From contig NZ_CP069304.1 in assembly GCF_016839145.1 (NCBI RefSeq), positions 62,001-126,000 of the forward strand: DNA of 64,000 bases. Reading direction: 5' to 3'. The notes under the pieces were generated by a model, which was not told the DNA's origin, made no database searches, and saw only the letters and a list, made by a program, of their open reading frames with translations. Shown here one piece after another: positions 56,654 to 64,000 of this stretch. This stretch comes from Shinella sp. PSBB067. Lineage in GTDB: Bacteria; Pseudomonadota; Alphaproteobacteria; Rhizobiales; Rhizobiaceae. Position 1 is the stretch's first letter; each line of letters opens with the position of its first letter. The translations under genes were made by a program, and so were the position numbers.

Positions 56654-58900
56654 ATGGCCACCATCTCCGCTGCCTCCGCGCGCGTGAAAACCTCCCCGAA
56701 ATCCTCCATGTCGCTCGCCGTCAAGCTGCTGTCCGTCAGCGCGCTCGCCATCGCCTGCTTCCTGGCGGCGACCTTCGTCGTCGTCATCCTGCAGGTGCGC
56801 GAGCGCACCGTGGCGATCACGCTCAAGCAGGCCGAGGCCGAGGCGGATGCGAGGGCGCAGGCGATGAGCGGCAAGATCGAAGCCCTCACCGCCGCCGCCC
56901 GAAGCCTTGCCGGCGCGGTCGAACGGGGCATCGCCAGCGGCGGGCTCGACCGCGCGCGGATCGCCGCCATGCTGCCGGCGCAGGTCGAGAAGTTCGATCT
57001 CGTCTTCGGCGCCTGGATGGTCGACACGGAAGAGGGGCTCGACGGCAAGCGCGGCCCGTCCGACGACGCGGTTCAGGGCACGAACACGGACGGCGTCTTC
57101 ACGCCCTACTGGGTCCGCGGCGCCGGCGGCCTCGAAATGCTGCGGCCCGCCGCCGTCGACCGGCAGGCGGAATACTATCGCCTCGCCGCGACCAGCATGA
57201 AGGGGGCGGCCACCGAGCCCTACGAGGAAGCCGCCGCCAACAACCTCCTGATGATGACCGTCGCCCAGCCGGTGATCGTCGACGGCCGCCTTGTCGCCGT
57301 CACCGGCCTCGACATCGGGCTCGGCACGCTGGCGCAATCGCTGAAATCGGAGCGCCCCTTCGGCGAAGGCCGCGTCTACCTGCTCTCCGGCGGCGGCAAG
57401 TGGCTGGCCGCGCCCGATGCCTCGCAGGTCATGAAGGACTATGCCGCCGAAGGCGCCGAGAAGGTGAAGGCGGCCATCGGCAAGGGCGAGACCGTGACGC
57501 TTGAAGGCGTCGCCGGCAGCGACGGCGGCACCGTCTACCGCGTCGTCCGCCCGTTCGAGCTTCCCGGCCTCAACGCCCGCTGGGCGGTCGCGGTCGACGT
57601 GCCGGCGACGGCGATCTCGTCCGTCGTCAACGAACAGACGAAAATCCTCGTGATCGGCGGTCTCTTCATCCTGGCGGCCGTCGTCGGCTCGCTGCTTCTG
57701 GCGGTGCGCACCTTCGTGCAGCGGCCGATGGCCTCGCTGCTCGGCGATGTCGGGCGCATGTCCGAGGGCAGGCTCGAGCAGCCGGTCGCCGGGCAGGAGC
57801 GCAGCGACGAGATCGGCAAGGTCGCGGTCGCCCTCGAAGCCTTCCGGCACCGGCTGGCCGACGGTCGCCGCCTGGAGGCCGCCAATGCCGAGCAGCGCCA
57901 GCTCACCGAGAGCGAGAGGCGCCAGAGCGAGGCGGAGCGCGCCCGCGCCGCCGAGGAGCAGCGCAAGGTCGTCGAGGCGCTCGGCCGCGGGCTCGCCGAT
58001 CTCGCGCGCGGCGACCTCACGTGCCGCATCGTCGAGGCCTTCCCGCCGTCCTATGTCGAGCTGCGCGACAATTTCAACGACACGATGGACAGCCTGGAAC
58101 GCACCATCCTGCAGCTCAACGCCACCGTCCATTCGCTCAATGCCGGCATCGGCGAGATCAGCCGCAGCTCCGACAACCTCTCGCGCCGCACCGAGCAGCA
58201 GGCCGCCAGCCTGGAGGAGACCGCCGCGGCGATGAACGAGATCGCCGAGCAGATGCAGACCAGCACCCGCAATGCGGGCGACGCGGCGGCAAGGGTCAAC
58301 GAGGCCTGTGCCGACGCCGACCGCTCCAACGCCGTCGTGCGCAAGGCGATCACGGCCATGGAGGGCATCGAGGATTCCTCGGAAAAGGTCGCCCGCATCA
58401 TCGGCGTCATCGATGAGATCGCCTTCCAGACCAACCTGCTCGCCCTCAATGCCGGCGTCGAGGCGGCCCGCGCCGGGGAAGCCGGCAAGGGCTTTGCGGT
58501 CGTGGCGCAGGAGGTGCGCGAGCTCGCGCAGCGCTCGGCCCAGGCGGCCAAGGAAATCAAGGCGCTGATCTCCGCTTCGAGCGCGCAGGTGCAGGAAGGC
58601 GTCACGCTCGTCGGCGAGACCGGCAGCGCGCTGACGCGCATCGCCGAGCAGGTGCTTTCGGTCAACCGGTTGATCCAGGACATCTCCGCATCGGCGCGCG
58701 AACAGTCGGCCGGGCTGCAGGAGATCAACGTCGCCGTCAACAACATGGATCAGGTGACGCAGCAGAACGCGGCGATGGTCGAGGAGACCACGGCCGCCGC
58801 CAACCTGCTCAACGACGAGGCCGGCACCTTGCGCGACATGGTGATGCGCTTCACCGTCAACGGCGCGGCGGAGGCGCTGCGCCACCGGGCCGCCGCCTGA
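56654..58900 (+). CDS. methyl-accepting chemotaxis protein
   Basis: A 748-residue chemoreceptor. The first transmembrane segment is at about 21-47, followed by a periplasmic Cache-type sensor (about 48-325, with VFGAWMVDTEEG and PYEEAAANNLLMMTVAQPVI typical of dCache). The second segment (about 328-350) leads into a HAMP domain and a long signalling coiled coil with the hairpin tip DEIAFQTNLLALNAGVEAARAGE near residue 590. It has no C-terminal NWETF-like CheR/CheB tether. It senses an unknown small ligand and signals to CheA. Confidence 0.95.
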   Translation: MATISAASARVKTSPKSSMSLAVKLLSVSALAIACFLAATFVVVILQVRERTVAITLKQAEAEADARAQAMSGKIEALTAAARSLAGAVERGIASGGLDRARIAAMLPAQVEKFDLVFGAWMVDTEEGLDGKRGPSDDAVQGTNTDGVFTPYWVRGAGGLEMLRPAAVDRQAEYYRLAATSMKGAATEPYEEAAANNLLMMTVAQPVIVDGRLVAVTGLDIGLGTLAQSLKSERPFGEGRVYLLSGGGKWLAAPDASQVMKDYAAEGAEKVKAAIGKGETVTLEGVAGSDGGTVYRVVRPFELPGLNARWAVAVDVPATAISSVVNEQTKILVIGGLFILAAVVGSLLLAVRTFVQRPMASLLGDVGRMSEGRLEQPVAGQERSDEIGKVAVALEAFRHRLADGRRLEAANAEQRQLTESERRQSEAERARAAEEQRKVVEALGRGLADLARGDLTCRIVEAFPPSYVELRDNFNDTMDSLERTILQLNATVHSLNAGIGEISRSSDNLSRRTEQQAASLEETAAAMNEIAEQMQTSTRNAGDAAARVNEACADADRSNAVVRKAITAMEGIEDSSEKVARIIGVIDEIAFQTNLLALNAGVEAARAGEAGKGFAVVAQEVRELAQRSAQAAKEIKALISASSAQVQEGVTLVGETGSALTRIAEQVLSVNRLIQDISASAREQSAGLQEINVAVNNMDQVTQQNAAMVEETTAAANLLNDEAGTLRDMVMRFTVNGAAEALRHRAAA

Positions 58901-58909
58901 GGCTTTCCC

Positions 58910-58933
58910 GCACGCGGCTAAAGCGCCGCGTGC
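58910..58933. terminator. 9-bp-stem hairpin between convergent genes
   Basis: GCACGCGGC and GCCGCGTGC are exact complements with loop TAAAGC. It fills the 37-bp gap between the chemoreceptor and DUF983 genes, so it probably ends both transcripts although it has no T-run. Confidence 0.5.
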
Positions 58934-58937
58934 GCCG

Positions 58938-59324
58938 TCAGCCGGCTTCCTGCCGGCGGACCAGCTTGCCTTCCTCGGCCTTGTAGAAATACTGGCTTGC
59001 CACCAGCCATCCCTTGAGCGGGCGGAGCGGCGGTATGCAGGTGAGGAGCATGAACGGGCCGGTCACCAGGAACTGCGTCAGCAGGGAGGCGCTGAAGGCG
59101 ACCTCCAGCCACACGGCGAGCAGGACGCTCGGCACGCAGGCGAAGCAGATGACGAAGAAGGCCGGGCCGTCGGCCGGGTCGGCGAAGGAATAGTCGAGCC
59201 CGCAGGCCTCGCATTTCGGCGCGAGCGTCAGGAACCCCTTGAAGAGATGCCCCTGGCCGCAACGCGGGCAGCGGCCGCGCACGCCGGTCTGCATGGGCGG
59301 CAGCGGCGGATAATCCTTGTCCAT
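58938..59324 (-). CDS. DUF983 family membrane protein
   Basis: A 128-residue protein of the DUF983 family. It starts with a zinc-ribbon-like region (GRCPRCGQGHLFKGFLTLAPKCEACGLDY, two CxxC pairs) followed by two transmembrane segments (AFFVICFACVPSVLLAVWLEVAF and LVTGPFMLLTCIPPL). Function is unknown. The ATG at complement 59322-59324 places the CxxC region at the expected position. A long palindrome lies about 60 bp upstream. Confidence 0.85.
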   Translation of the reverse strand: MDKDYPPLPPMQTGVRGRCPRCGQGHLFKGFLTLAPKCEACGLDYSFADPADGPAFFVICFACVPSVLLAVWLEVAFSASLLTQFLVTGPFMLLTCIPPLRPLKGWLVASQYFYKAEEGKLVRRQEAG

Positions 59325-59380
59325 GGCTTTGTTCCGTTCAATCCATTCATATGATGCTGTCATATAGATGTATTCATGCA

Positions 59381-59407
59381 GTCAATATGTCGATCAGACA
59401 TACTGAC
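59381..59407. promoter_or_regulatory. 27-bp near-perfect palindrome
   Basis: GTCA-A-TATGTC (59381-59391) and GACATA-C-TGAC (59397-59407) form an inverted repeat with 10 of 11 bases matching and the spacer GATCA. It lies between the DUF983 start and the MocR stop. It may be an operator for DUF983 or the terminator of the MocR gene; no T-run is present. Confidence 0.5.
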
Positions 59408-59457
59408 GCAGGCGCGCGGCGCGCCACGCGGCCTGTGTGGGAAAGCGGATTGGGGGG

Positions 59458-60864
59458 CTAGAAGAAGGAGCCGGAGAGCTCCGGCGGGCCTTCCAGCGCG
59501 TGCGCCATGAATTCGAGGCCGGTCTGGAGATCGGGCCGGGCGAGGGGCCCGCCGAGGCAGACGCGGACGGCTTCGGCCGGCGTGCCCTCGACGGTGAAGG
59601 CGTCGCTCGCCACGACGCCGAGGCCGGAGGCGCGCATGTAGGTGCCGAAGATCGAACGCGTCCAGCCATGCGGCAGCGGCAGCCATATGTTGAAGCTCGT
59701 CGCGTCGGCGCGGTAGCTTCCGGCGGGCAACAGGCCGGCGACGAGCCCCTGGCGCGCGGCGGCCTCGCCGCGCAGGAAGCGCAGGATCGCATCGGCTGTG
59801 CCGTCCTCGATCCAGCGCGTGGCGAGCGCCGTCGTCAGCGGCGAGGCCATGACGTTGCCCGCCCGCATCGCCCCGGCGAAGGACCAGATGGCGCGGCTGT
59901 CGTCGGGCGCCACCACATAGGCGAGGCGAAGGCCGGCGCCGAGGCATTTCGACAGGCCGGCGACGTGCCAGGTGAGGTCCGGCGCGTGCGCGGCGAGCGG
60001 GGCCGGCCCTTCCGCGGGAAGGAAGCCGTAGGCGTCGTCCTCGATGATCGGCACGCGATGCTGGCGCGCCACGGCCGCAATCTCTGCGCGCCGCGCGGCC
60101 GGCATGGTCAGCGTCAGGGGATTGTGCAGCGTCGGGTTGAGGTAGAGCGCCTTTGGGGCCGCGCGCGCGCAGGCGGCGGCGAACGCCTCCGGCAGGATGC
60201 CGTCCGCATCCATCGGCAGGCCGCAAAGCCGCAGGCGGAGCTGCGCGGCGATCGAGCGCATGCCGGGATAGGTGATGTCTTCCGAAAGCACCGTGTCGCC
60301 GGGCCGTGCGAGGGTGCCGAGGATGGCGAGCAACGCCGGATGGGCGCCCGGCACGGTGAAGATGCGCTCGTGCGGCGGCGTCAGGCCCCGGCGGCCGAGC
60401 CATGCGGCGGCCGCCTCCCGGTCCATCGCCGCGCCGCCGAAGCCCTGGTAGCGCAGGAGCGGCACCAGATCGGCCGCCACCGCCGACAGGCCGTCGCGCA
60501 TGCGGGCGAGGAGCTCCGGGTCGTCCGGTTCCGGCGGCATGTTCATCGAGGGGTCGGCGGCGCCGGCGCGCCGCGCATCGGGCGCCGCTTCCGCCGGCAG
60601 GCCGCCGGGTGCCGCATCCTTTCTGCCGGCCACGAAGGTTCCCCGGCCGACATGCGACTGCACGAGCCCGCGCTTCTGCGCCTCCAGGTAGCCGCGCGCG
60701 ACGGTGGTGACGTCGACGGCGAGGCGCCGGGCGAGCTCTCGATGCGTCGGCAGCCTGTCGCCGGCCGAAAGGTGCCCGCTGCGCAGGTCCATTTCCACGA
60801 GGTCGGCGATGGCCATGTAGAGCGGGCTGCTGCTGCGGCTGAGGTCGGGATGCCAGTTCTTCAT
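59458..60864 (-). CDS. MocR-type PLP-dependent GntR regulator
   Basis: A 468-residue fusion of an N-terminal GntR winged helix (SPLYMAIADLVEMDLRSGHLSAGDRLPTHRELARRLAVDVTTVARGYLEAQKRGLV) and a C-terminal aminotransferase-like domain. The PLP lysine is in HVAGLSKCLGAGLRLAYV (about residue 307). Members sense an amine or amino acid through PLP and control amino-acid or vitamin B6 metabolism. Its target is not obvious; DUF983 and the opposite IclR region are neighbours. The start is supported by the family N-terminus. Confidence 0.93.
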   Translation of the reverse strand: MKNWHPDLSRSSSPLYMAIADLVEMDLRSGHLSAGDRLPTHRELARRLAVDVTTVARGYLEAQKRGLVQSHVGRGTFVAGRKDAAPGGLPAEAAPDARRAGAADPSMNMPPEPDDPELLARMRDGLSAVAADLVPLLRYQGFGGAAMDREAAAAWLGRRGLTPPHERIFTVPGAHPALLAILGTLARPGDTVLSEDITYPGMRSIAAQLRLRLCGLPMDADGILPEAFAAACARAAPKALYLNPTLHNPLTLTMPAARRAEIAAVARQHRVPIIEDDAYGFLPAEGPAPLAAHAPDLTWHVAGLSKCLGAGLRLAYVVAPDDSRAIWSFAGAMRAGNVMASPLTTALATRWIEDGTADAILRFLRGEAAARQGLVAGLLPAGSYRADATSFNIWLPLPHGWTRSIFGTYMRASGLGVVASDAFTVEGTPAEAVRVCLGGPLARPDLQTGLEFMAHALEGPPELSGSFF

Positions 60865-60956
60865 GTCAAAGGGTTCCAGGCCGCGGGACTATTGACGGTA
60901 TATTGCCTGTATCCGCTCCTGTCATCCGCCGTTCGCGGACAAAGCGTCGCAAGCGG

Positions 60957-61745
60957 TCAGGCGTGCGTCCCCGTGCCGGCGCCGGCCATGTCGGAGAGCT
61001 TGCCGGCGGTTTGCGTGAGCAACTGGATGGTGGCGGAAATATCGGGCGCCGCGGGCGCGTTGATCAGCGTGATATAGGGCACGGTGAGCGCCGCGACGGC
61101 CGTACCATCCGCGCCGAGCACCGGAGCGGACAGGTTGATGACGCCGGCCGTCTGGGCGCTCGGCATCATCTCGTAGCCGCGCGTGCGGATGAGATCGAGG
61201 CGGGCCAGGAATTCCGCCGTCACGCGGCCGTCCGGGCCGCTGTCGCCGACATGTTCCGCGATCATGCGCTCGCGCTCGGCCGGGGCGCGGAAGGCGAGGA
61301 GCACATGGCCCGAGCCGGTGTCGAAGAGGCCGATGCGCGAGCCGACGCGGATGGAGATGCCCCAGTAGCCCGGCGCCTCCTGCTGGGCGATGACGACGGG
61401 ATTGCCGCGGTCGAAGACGACGAGCTGGCCGGCTTGCCGCGACGCCTCGGCAAGCGTGCGCATCAGCGGCACCGCGAAGGAGACGAGGCGGCGGACCGGC
61501 GCGTGGAGCTGGGCGAGGCCGAAGAGCTTCAGCGTCAGCGAGAAGCGGTCGCCGTCGATGCGCGTGACGTAGCCGCGCTTCACCAGCCGGTCGAGCATGC
61601 GGTAGAACTCGTTGGGACTGCGCTCCAGCCGCCGGGCGATCTCCGCCTGCGTCAGGCCGCCGTCCACCCCGGCCAGCAGTTCGAGGATGTCGAGGCCCTT
61701 GTCGAGCGCCGGAGCCCTGTAGCGGTCGTTGTCCTCGTCGGTCAC
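60957..61745 (-). CDS. IclR-family transcriptional regulator
   Basis: A 262-residue IclR protein. The N-terminal winged helix is ALDKGLDILELLAGVDGGLTQAEIARRLERSPNEFYRMLDRLVKRGYV. The effector domain contains YWGISIRVGSRIGLFDTGSGHVLLAF and GVINLSAPVLGADGTAVAALTVPYI. The start is a GTG at complement 61743-61745 with an AGAGGAAG site. It is divergent from the fuconate pathway genes and probably represses them, with an inducer such as a keto-deoxy sugar acid. Confidence 0.92.
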   Translation of the reverse strand: MTDEDNDRYRAPALDKGLDILELLAGVDGGLTQAEIARRLERSPNEFYRMLDRLVKRGYVTRIDGDRFSLTLKLFGLAQLHAPVRRLVSFAVPLMRTLAEASRQAGQLVVFDRGNPVVIAQQEAPGYWGISIRVGSRIGLFDTGSGHVLLAFRAPAERERMIAEHVGDSGPDGRVTAEFLARLDLIRTRGYEMMPSAQTAGVINLSAPVLGADGTAVAALTVPYITLINAPAAPDISATIQLLTQTAGKLSDMAGAGTGTHA

Positions 61746-61767
61746 CCGATCTTCCTCTGGTGAATGG

Positions 61768-61859
61768 ATGAATTCATATACGTCAGGACACCGCGAGACA
61801 ATTCCGCAAACGCCGCTTTCGGCTTGACGGTGATGAATAAATGGTTTGTCTATGAATAA
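61768..61859. promoter_or_regulatory. ATGAAT-motif cluster in the IclR / fuconate-gene divergent promoter
   Basis: ATGAATTCAT (61768-61777) is a perfect palindrome, and ATGAATAA occurs twice (61833-61840 and 61852-61859, 19 bp apart). They flank a possible TTGACG -35 hexamer (61824-61829). The cluster is a likely IclR operator region. Confidence 0.45.
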
Positions 61860-61928
61860 TGTAGCGATCACGTCCGGTCCAGCGGAACGACATGGCGATC
61901 GGATCGGCGCGTATTCCAAGGAGATCCC

Positions 61929-62663
61929 ATGTCCCTTTCCCTTCAGAACAAGCGCGTCCTCCTCACCGCCGCCGGCCAGGGCATCGGCCGGGCAAGCGCC
62001 ATCGCCTTTGCCCGCGCCGGCGCCTCTGTCGTCGCGACCGACGTCAATGAAGAGGCGCTGAAGGGCCTTGCCGGCGAGAAGGGCATCGAGACCCATGGGC
62101 TCGACGTCCTCAGCGACGAGGCGGTGGCGCGCGTCGTGGCCGCGACCGGTCCCTTCGACGTGCTGTTCAACTGCGCCGGCTTCGTCCATGCCGGCACGAT
62201 TCTCGACATGACGGACGGCGACCTCGACTTCGCCTTCGACCTCAACCTGCGCGCCATGGTCCGCACCATCCGCGCGGTCCTGCCGGCGATGCTGGAGCGC
62301 GGGAGCGGGGCCATCGTCAACATGGCCTCCGTCGCCTCCAGCATGAAGGGCGTGCCGAACCGCGCCGCCTACACCATCACCAAGGCCGCCGTCGTCGGCC
62401 TCACGAAGTCGGTCGCTGCGGATTATGTGGCGCAGGGCATCCGCTGCAACTGCATCTGCCCCGGCACGGTGGAAAGCCCCTCGCTGCAGGATCGCCTGCG
62501 GGCGCAGGGCGACTACGAGACGGCGCGCGCCGCCTTCATCGCCCGCCAGCCCATCGGCCGCATCGGCACGCCGGAGGAGATCGCGGACCTTGCCGTCTAT
62601 CTCGCCGGCGCCACCTACACGACCGGCCAGGCCTATGCCATCGACGGCGGCTGGACCATCTGA
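61929..62663 (+). CDS. short-chain dehydrogenase (2-keto-3-deoxy-L-fuconate dehydrogenase-like)
   Basis: A 244-residue classical SDR. It has the NAD motif TAAGQGIGRA (13-22), catalytic Ser134, Tyr148 and Lys152 (NMASVASSMK, AAYTITK), and the C-terminal GQAYAIDGGWTI. The N-terminal LTAAGQGIG is characteristic of the 2-keto-3-deoxy-L-fuconate 4-dehydrogenase/BDH2 group. It is followed 30 bp later by L-fuconate dehydratase, which supports this substrate. It would oxidise the dehydratase product with NAD. Confidence 0.85.
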   Translation: MSLSLQNKRVLLTAAGQGIGRASAIAFARAGASVVATDVNEEALKGLAGEKGIETHGLDVLSDEAVARVVAATGPFDVLFNCAGFVHAGTILDMTDGDLDFAFDLNLRAMVRTIRAVLPAMLERGSGAIVNMASVASSMKGVPNRAAYTITKAAVVGLTKSVAADYVAQGIRCNCICPGTVESPSLQDRLRAQGDYETARAAFIARQPIGRIGTPEEIADLAVYLAGATYTTGQAYAIDGGWTI

Positions 62664-62693
62664 CACACCAAGGGCCGTTGCGGGGACGCCTCC

Positions 62694-63974
62694 ATGACAA
62701 AGATCACCAGCCTGCGTTCGATCGACCTGCGCTTTCCCACCTCGCAAAGCCTCGACGGCTCGGATGCGATGAACCCCGATCCGGACTATTCGGCCGCCTA
62801 TGTCGTGCTCGGCACGGACGCGCCGGGGCTGGAAGGCCACGGCCTCACCTTCACCATCGGCCGCGGCAACGAGATCTGCTGCGCGGCCATCGATGCCCTG
62901 GCGCATCTGGTGGTCGGCCTCGACCTCGACTGGGTGCGCGAGGATCCCGGCCGCTTCTGGCGGCATGTGACGGGCGACAGCCAGCTCCGCTGGATCGGCC
63001 CGGACAAGGGCGCCATGCATCTTGCGACCGGCGCCGTGGTCAATGCCGTCTGGGACCTTCTGGCCAAGGAAGCGGACAAGCCCGTCTGGCGCCTCGTCGC
63101 CGAGATGAGCCCGGAGGAGATTCTTTCCATCGTCGACTTCCGCTACCTGACGGATGCGCTGAAGCCTGAGGAGGCGCTGGCGATCCTGAAGAAGGCGGAG
63201 GCCGGCAAGGCCGCGCGCATCGCAACGCTCGAAAAGGAAGGCTATGCCTGCTACACGACCTCGGCCGGCTGGCTCGGCTACGACGACGACAAGCTGCGCC
63301 GGCTCTGCCGCGAGGCCGTCGCGCAGGGCTTCACCCATATCAAGATGAAGGTCGGCCGCGACCTGGAGGACGACAGGCGCCGCCTGCGCATCGCCCGCGA
63401 GGAGATCGGCGACGAGCGCTACCTGATGATCGACGCCAACCAGGTCTGGGAAGTCGGGCAGGCGATCGACTGGGTGAGGGCGCTCACGCCCTACCGGCCC
63501 TTCTTCATCGAGGAGCCGACGAGCCCGGACGATATTGCCGGCCACAGGGCGGTCCGCGAGGCGGTGCGCCCCGTCAAGGTGGCGACCGGCGAGATGTGCC
63601 AGAACCGCATCGTCTTCAAGCAGATGATCGCCGGCGGCGCGATCGACATCGTGCAGATCGACAGTTGCCGCATGGGCGGCCTCAACGAGGTGCTGGCGGT
63701 GCTGCTGATGGCGGCGAAATACGGCCTGCCCGTCTGGCCGCATGCCGGCGGCGTCGGGCTCTGCGAATATGTCCAGCACCTCTCGATGATCGACTACATC
63801 GCCGTCTCGGGCACGAAGGAGGGCCGGGTGATCGAATATGTCGACCATCTGCACGAGCACTTCATCGACCCCTGCCGCATCGAGAACGCCGCCTACATGC
63901 CGCCGACGCGGCCGGGCTTCTCCATCGAGATGAAGCCGCAGTCGATCGCCGCCCACACATTCGGGAAGGGCTGA
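62694..63974 (+). CDS. L-fuconate dehydratase
   Basis: A 426-residue enolase-superfamily enzyme of the mandelate racemase group that would convert L-fuconate to 2-keto-3-deoxy-L-fuconate. It has the general base lysines Lys217 and Lys219 (HIKMKVG), metal ligands in LMIDANQVW, FIEEPTSPDD and VATGEM, and the catalytic HAGGVGLCEYVQHL region. The N-terminal cap (DGSDAMNPDPDYSAAYVVLGTD) is that of the fuconate dehydratase/ENOSF1 family. Together with the SDR it forms part of the non-phosphorylated fucose route; other genes may lie beyond the window edge. Confidence 0.92.
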   Translation: MTKITSLRSIDLRFPTSQSLDGSDAMNPDPDYSAAYVVLGTDAPGLEGHGLTFTIGRGNEICCAAIDALAHLVVGLDLDWVREDPGRFWRHVTGDSQLRWIGPDKGAMHLATGAVVNAVWDLLAKEADKPVWRLVAEMSPEEILSIVDFRYLTDALKPEEALAILKKAEAGKAARIATLEKEGYACYTTSAGWLGYDDDKLRRLCREAVAQGFTHIKMKVGRDLEDDRRRLRIAREEIGDERYLMIDANQVWEVGQAIDWVRALTPYRPFFIEEPTSPDDIAGHRAVREAVRPVKVATGEMCQNRIVFKQMIAGGAIDIVQIDSCRMGGLNEVLAVLLMAAKYGLPVWPHAGGVGLCEYVQHLSMIDYIAVSGTKEGRVIEYVDHLHEHFIDPCRIENAAYMPPTRPGFSIEMKPQSIAAHTFGKG

Positions 63975-64000
63975 CCTTCCATGCGGCGCCGCGACGATCC

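Noticed and set aside
61746..63956. N-terminal extension of the IclR frame through the fuconate genes
   Set aside because: The IclR domain begins at the GTG at 61745 with a good ribosome site; the extension is antisense to the SDR and dehydratase.
63981..64000. Possible start of another gene at the window edge (ATG after the dehydratase)
   Set aside because: Only six codons are visible with no ribosome site, too little to call.

Overview
The window looks like a high-GC alphaproteobacterial chromosome or megaplasmid segment, most likely from the Rhizobiaceae (Rhizobium, Ensifer or Shinella type). The reasons are an Aap-type general amino-acid transporter, a clade I nosRZDFYLX cluster, linked cspA and rpsU genes, a RirA-type iron box, a MocR regulator and a mosaic palindromic intergenic element of the rhizobial kind. 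Coding density is high, most genes sit in co-oriented groups with 1 to 11 bp overlaps, and I see no insertion sequence, CRISPR array, tRNA or rRNA.

Layout. 1-4957 (minus): an operon of succinate-semialdehyde dehydrogenase, polar amino-acid ABC transporter (binding protein and two permeases) and a GntR regulator cut by the window edge, with a perfect palindrome in front of it. 5175-6071: class I fructose-bisphosphate aldolase. 6160-24451: a large carbohydrate-catabolism region. It has a TIM-barrel epimerase-like protein and a Gfo/Idh/MocA oxidoreductase on the minus strand, then an XRE regulator and an unrecognised protein. A long plus-strand series follows: a ThDP enzyme, a histidinol-dehydrogenase paralogue, a CUT1 sugar ABC transporter, two GMC oxidoreductases, a HAD phosphatase, a DeoR regulator, a GH3-like protein and an MFS transporter. 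The substrate is unknown; the enzyme set suggests oxidation of a glycoside or polyol.

24746-33359: nosRZDFYLX, encoding nitrous oxide reductase and its maturation and electron-supply proteins, preceded by a Crp/Fnr-type palindrome. 33585-37742: MetNIQ methionine importer, divergent from a cystathionine gamma-synthase/methionine gamma-lyase family enzyme. 37869-43762: a five-gene operon of TonB receptor, NitT/TauT-type ABC transporter and NnrS, preceded by a perfect NnrR-like palindrome, so an uptake system is probably tied to nitrogen-oxide metabolism. This is the most interesting locus here. 43887-44714: a LysR regulator.

44787-46212: ribosomal protein S21 with a TTG start, a small conserved-looking protein, a cold-shock protein with its own terminator, and a small basic protein. 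46270-49527: katG and divergent oxyR with both redox cysteines. 49537-51572: pta-ackA. 51680-56529: AraC regulator, siderophore receptor and exported esterase, with an IRO box between regulator and receptor. 56654-60864: chemoreceptor, DUF983 protein and MocR regulator. 60957-63974: IclR regulator divergent from an SDR and an L-fuconate dehydratase, the start of an L-fucose oxidative pathway that continues beyond the window.
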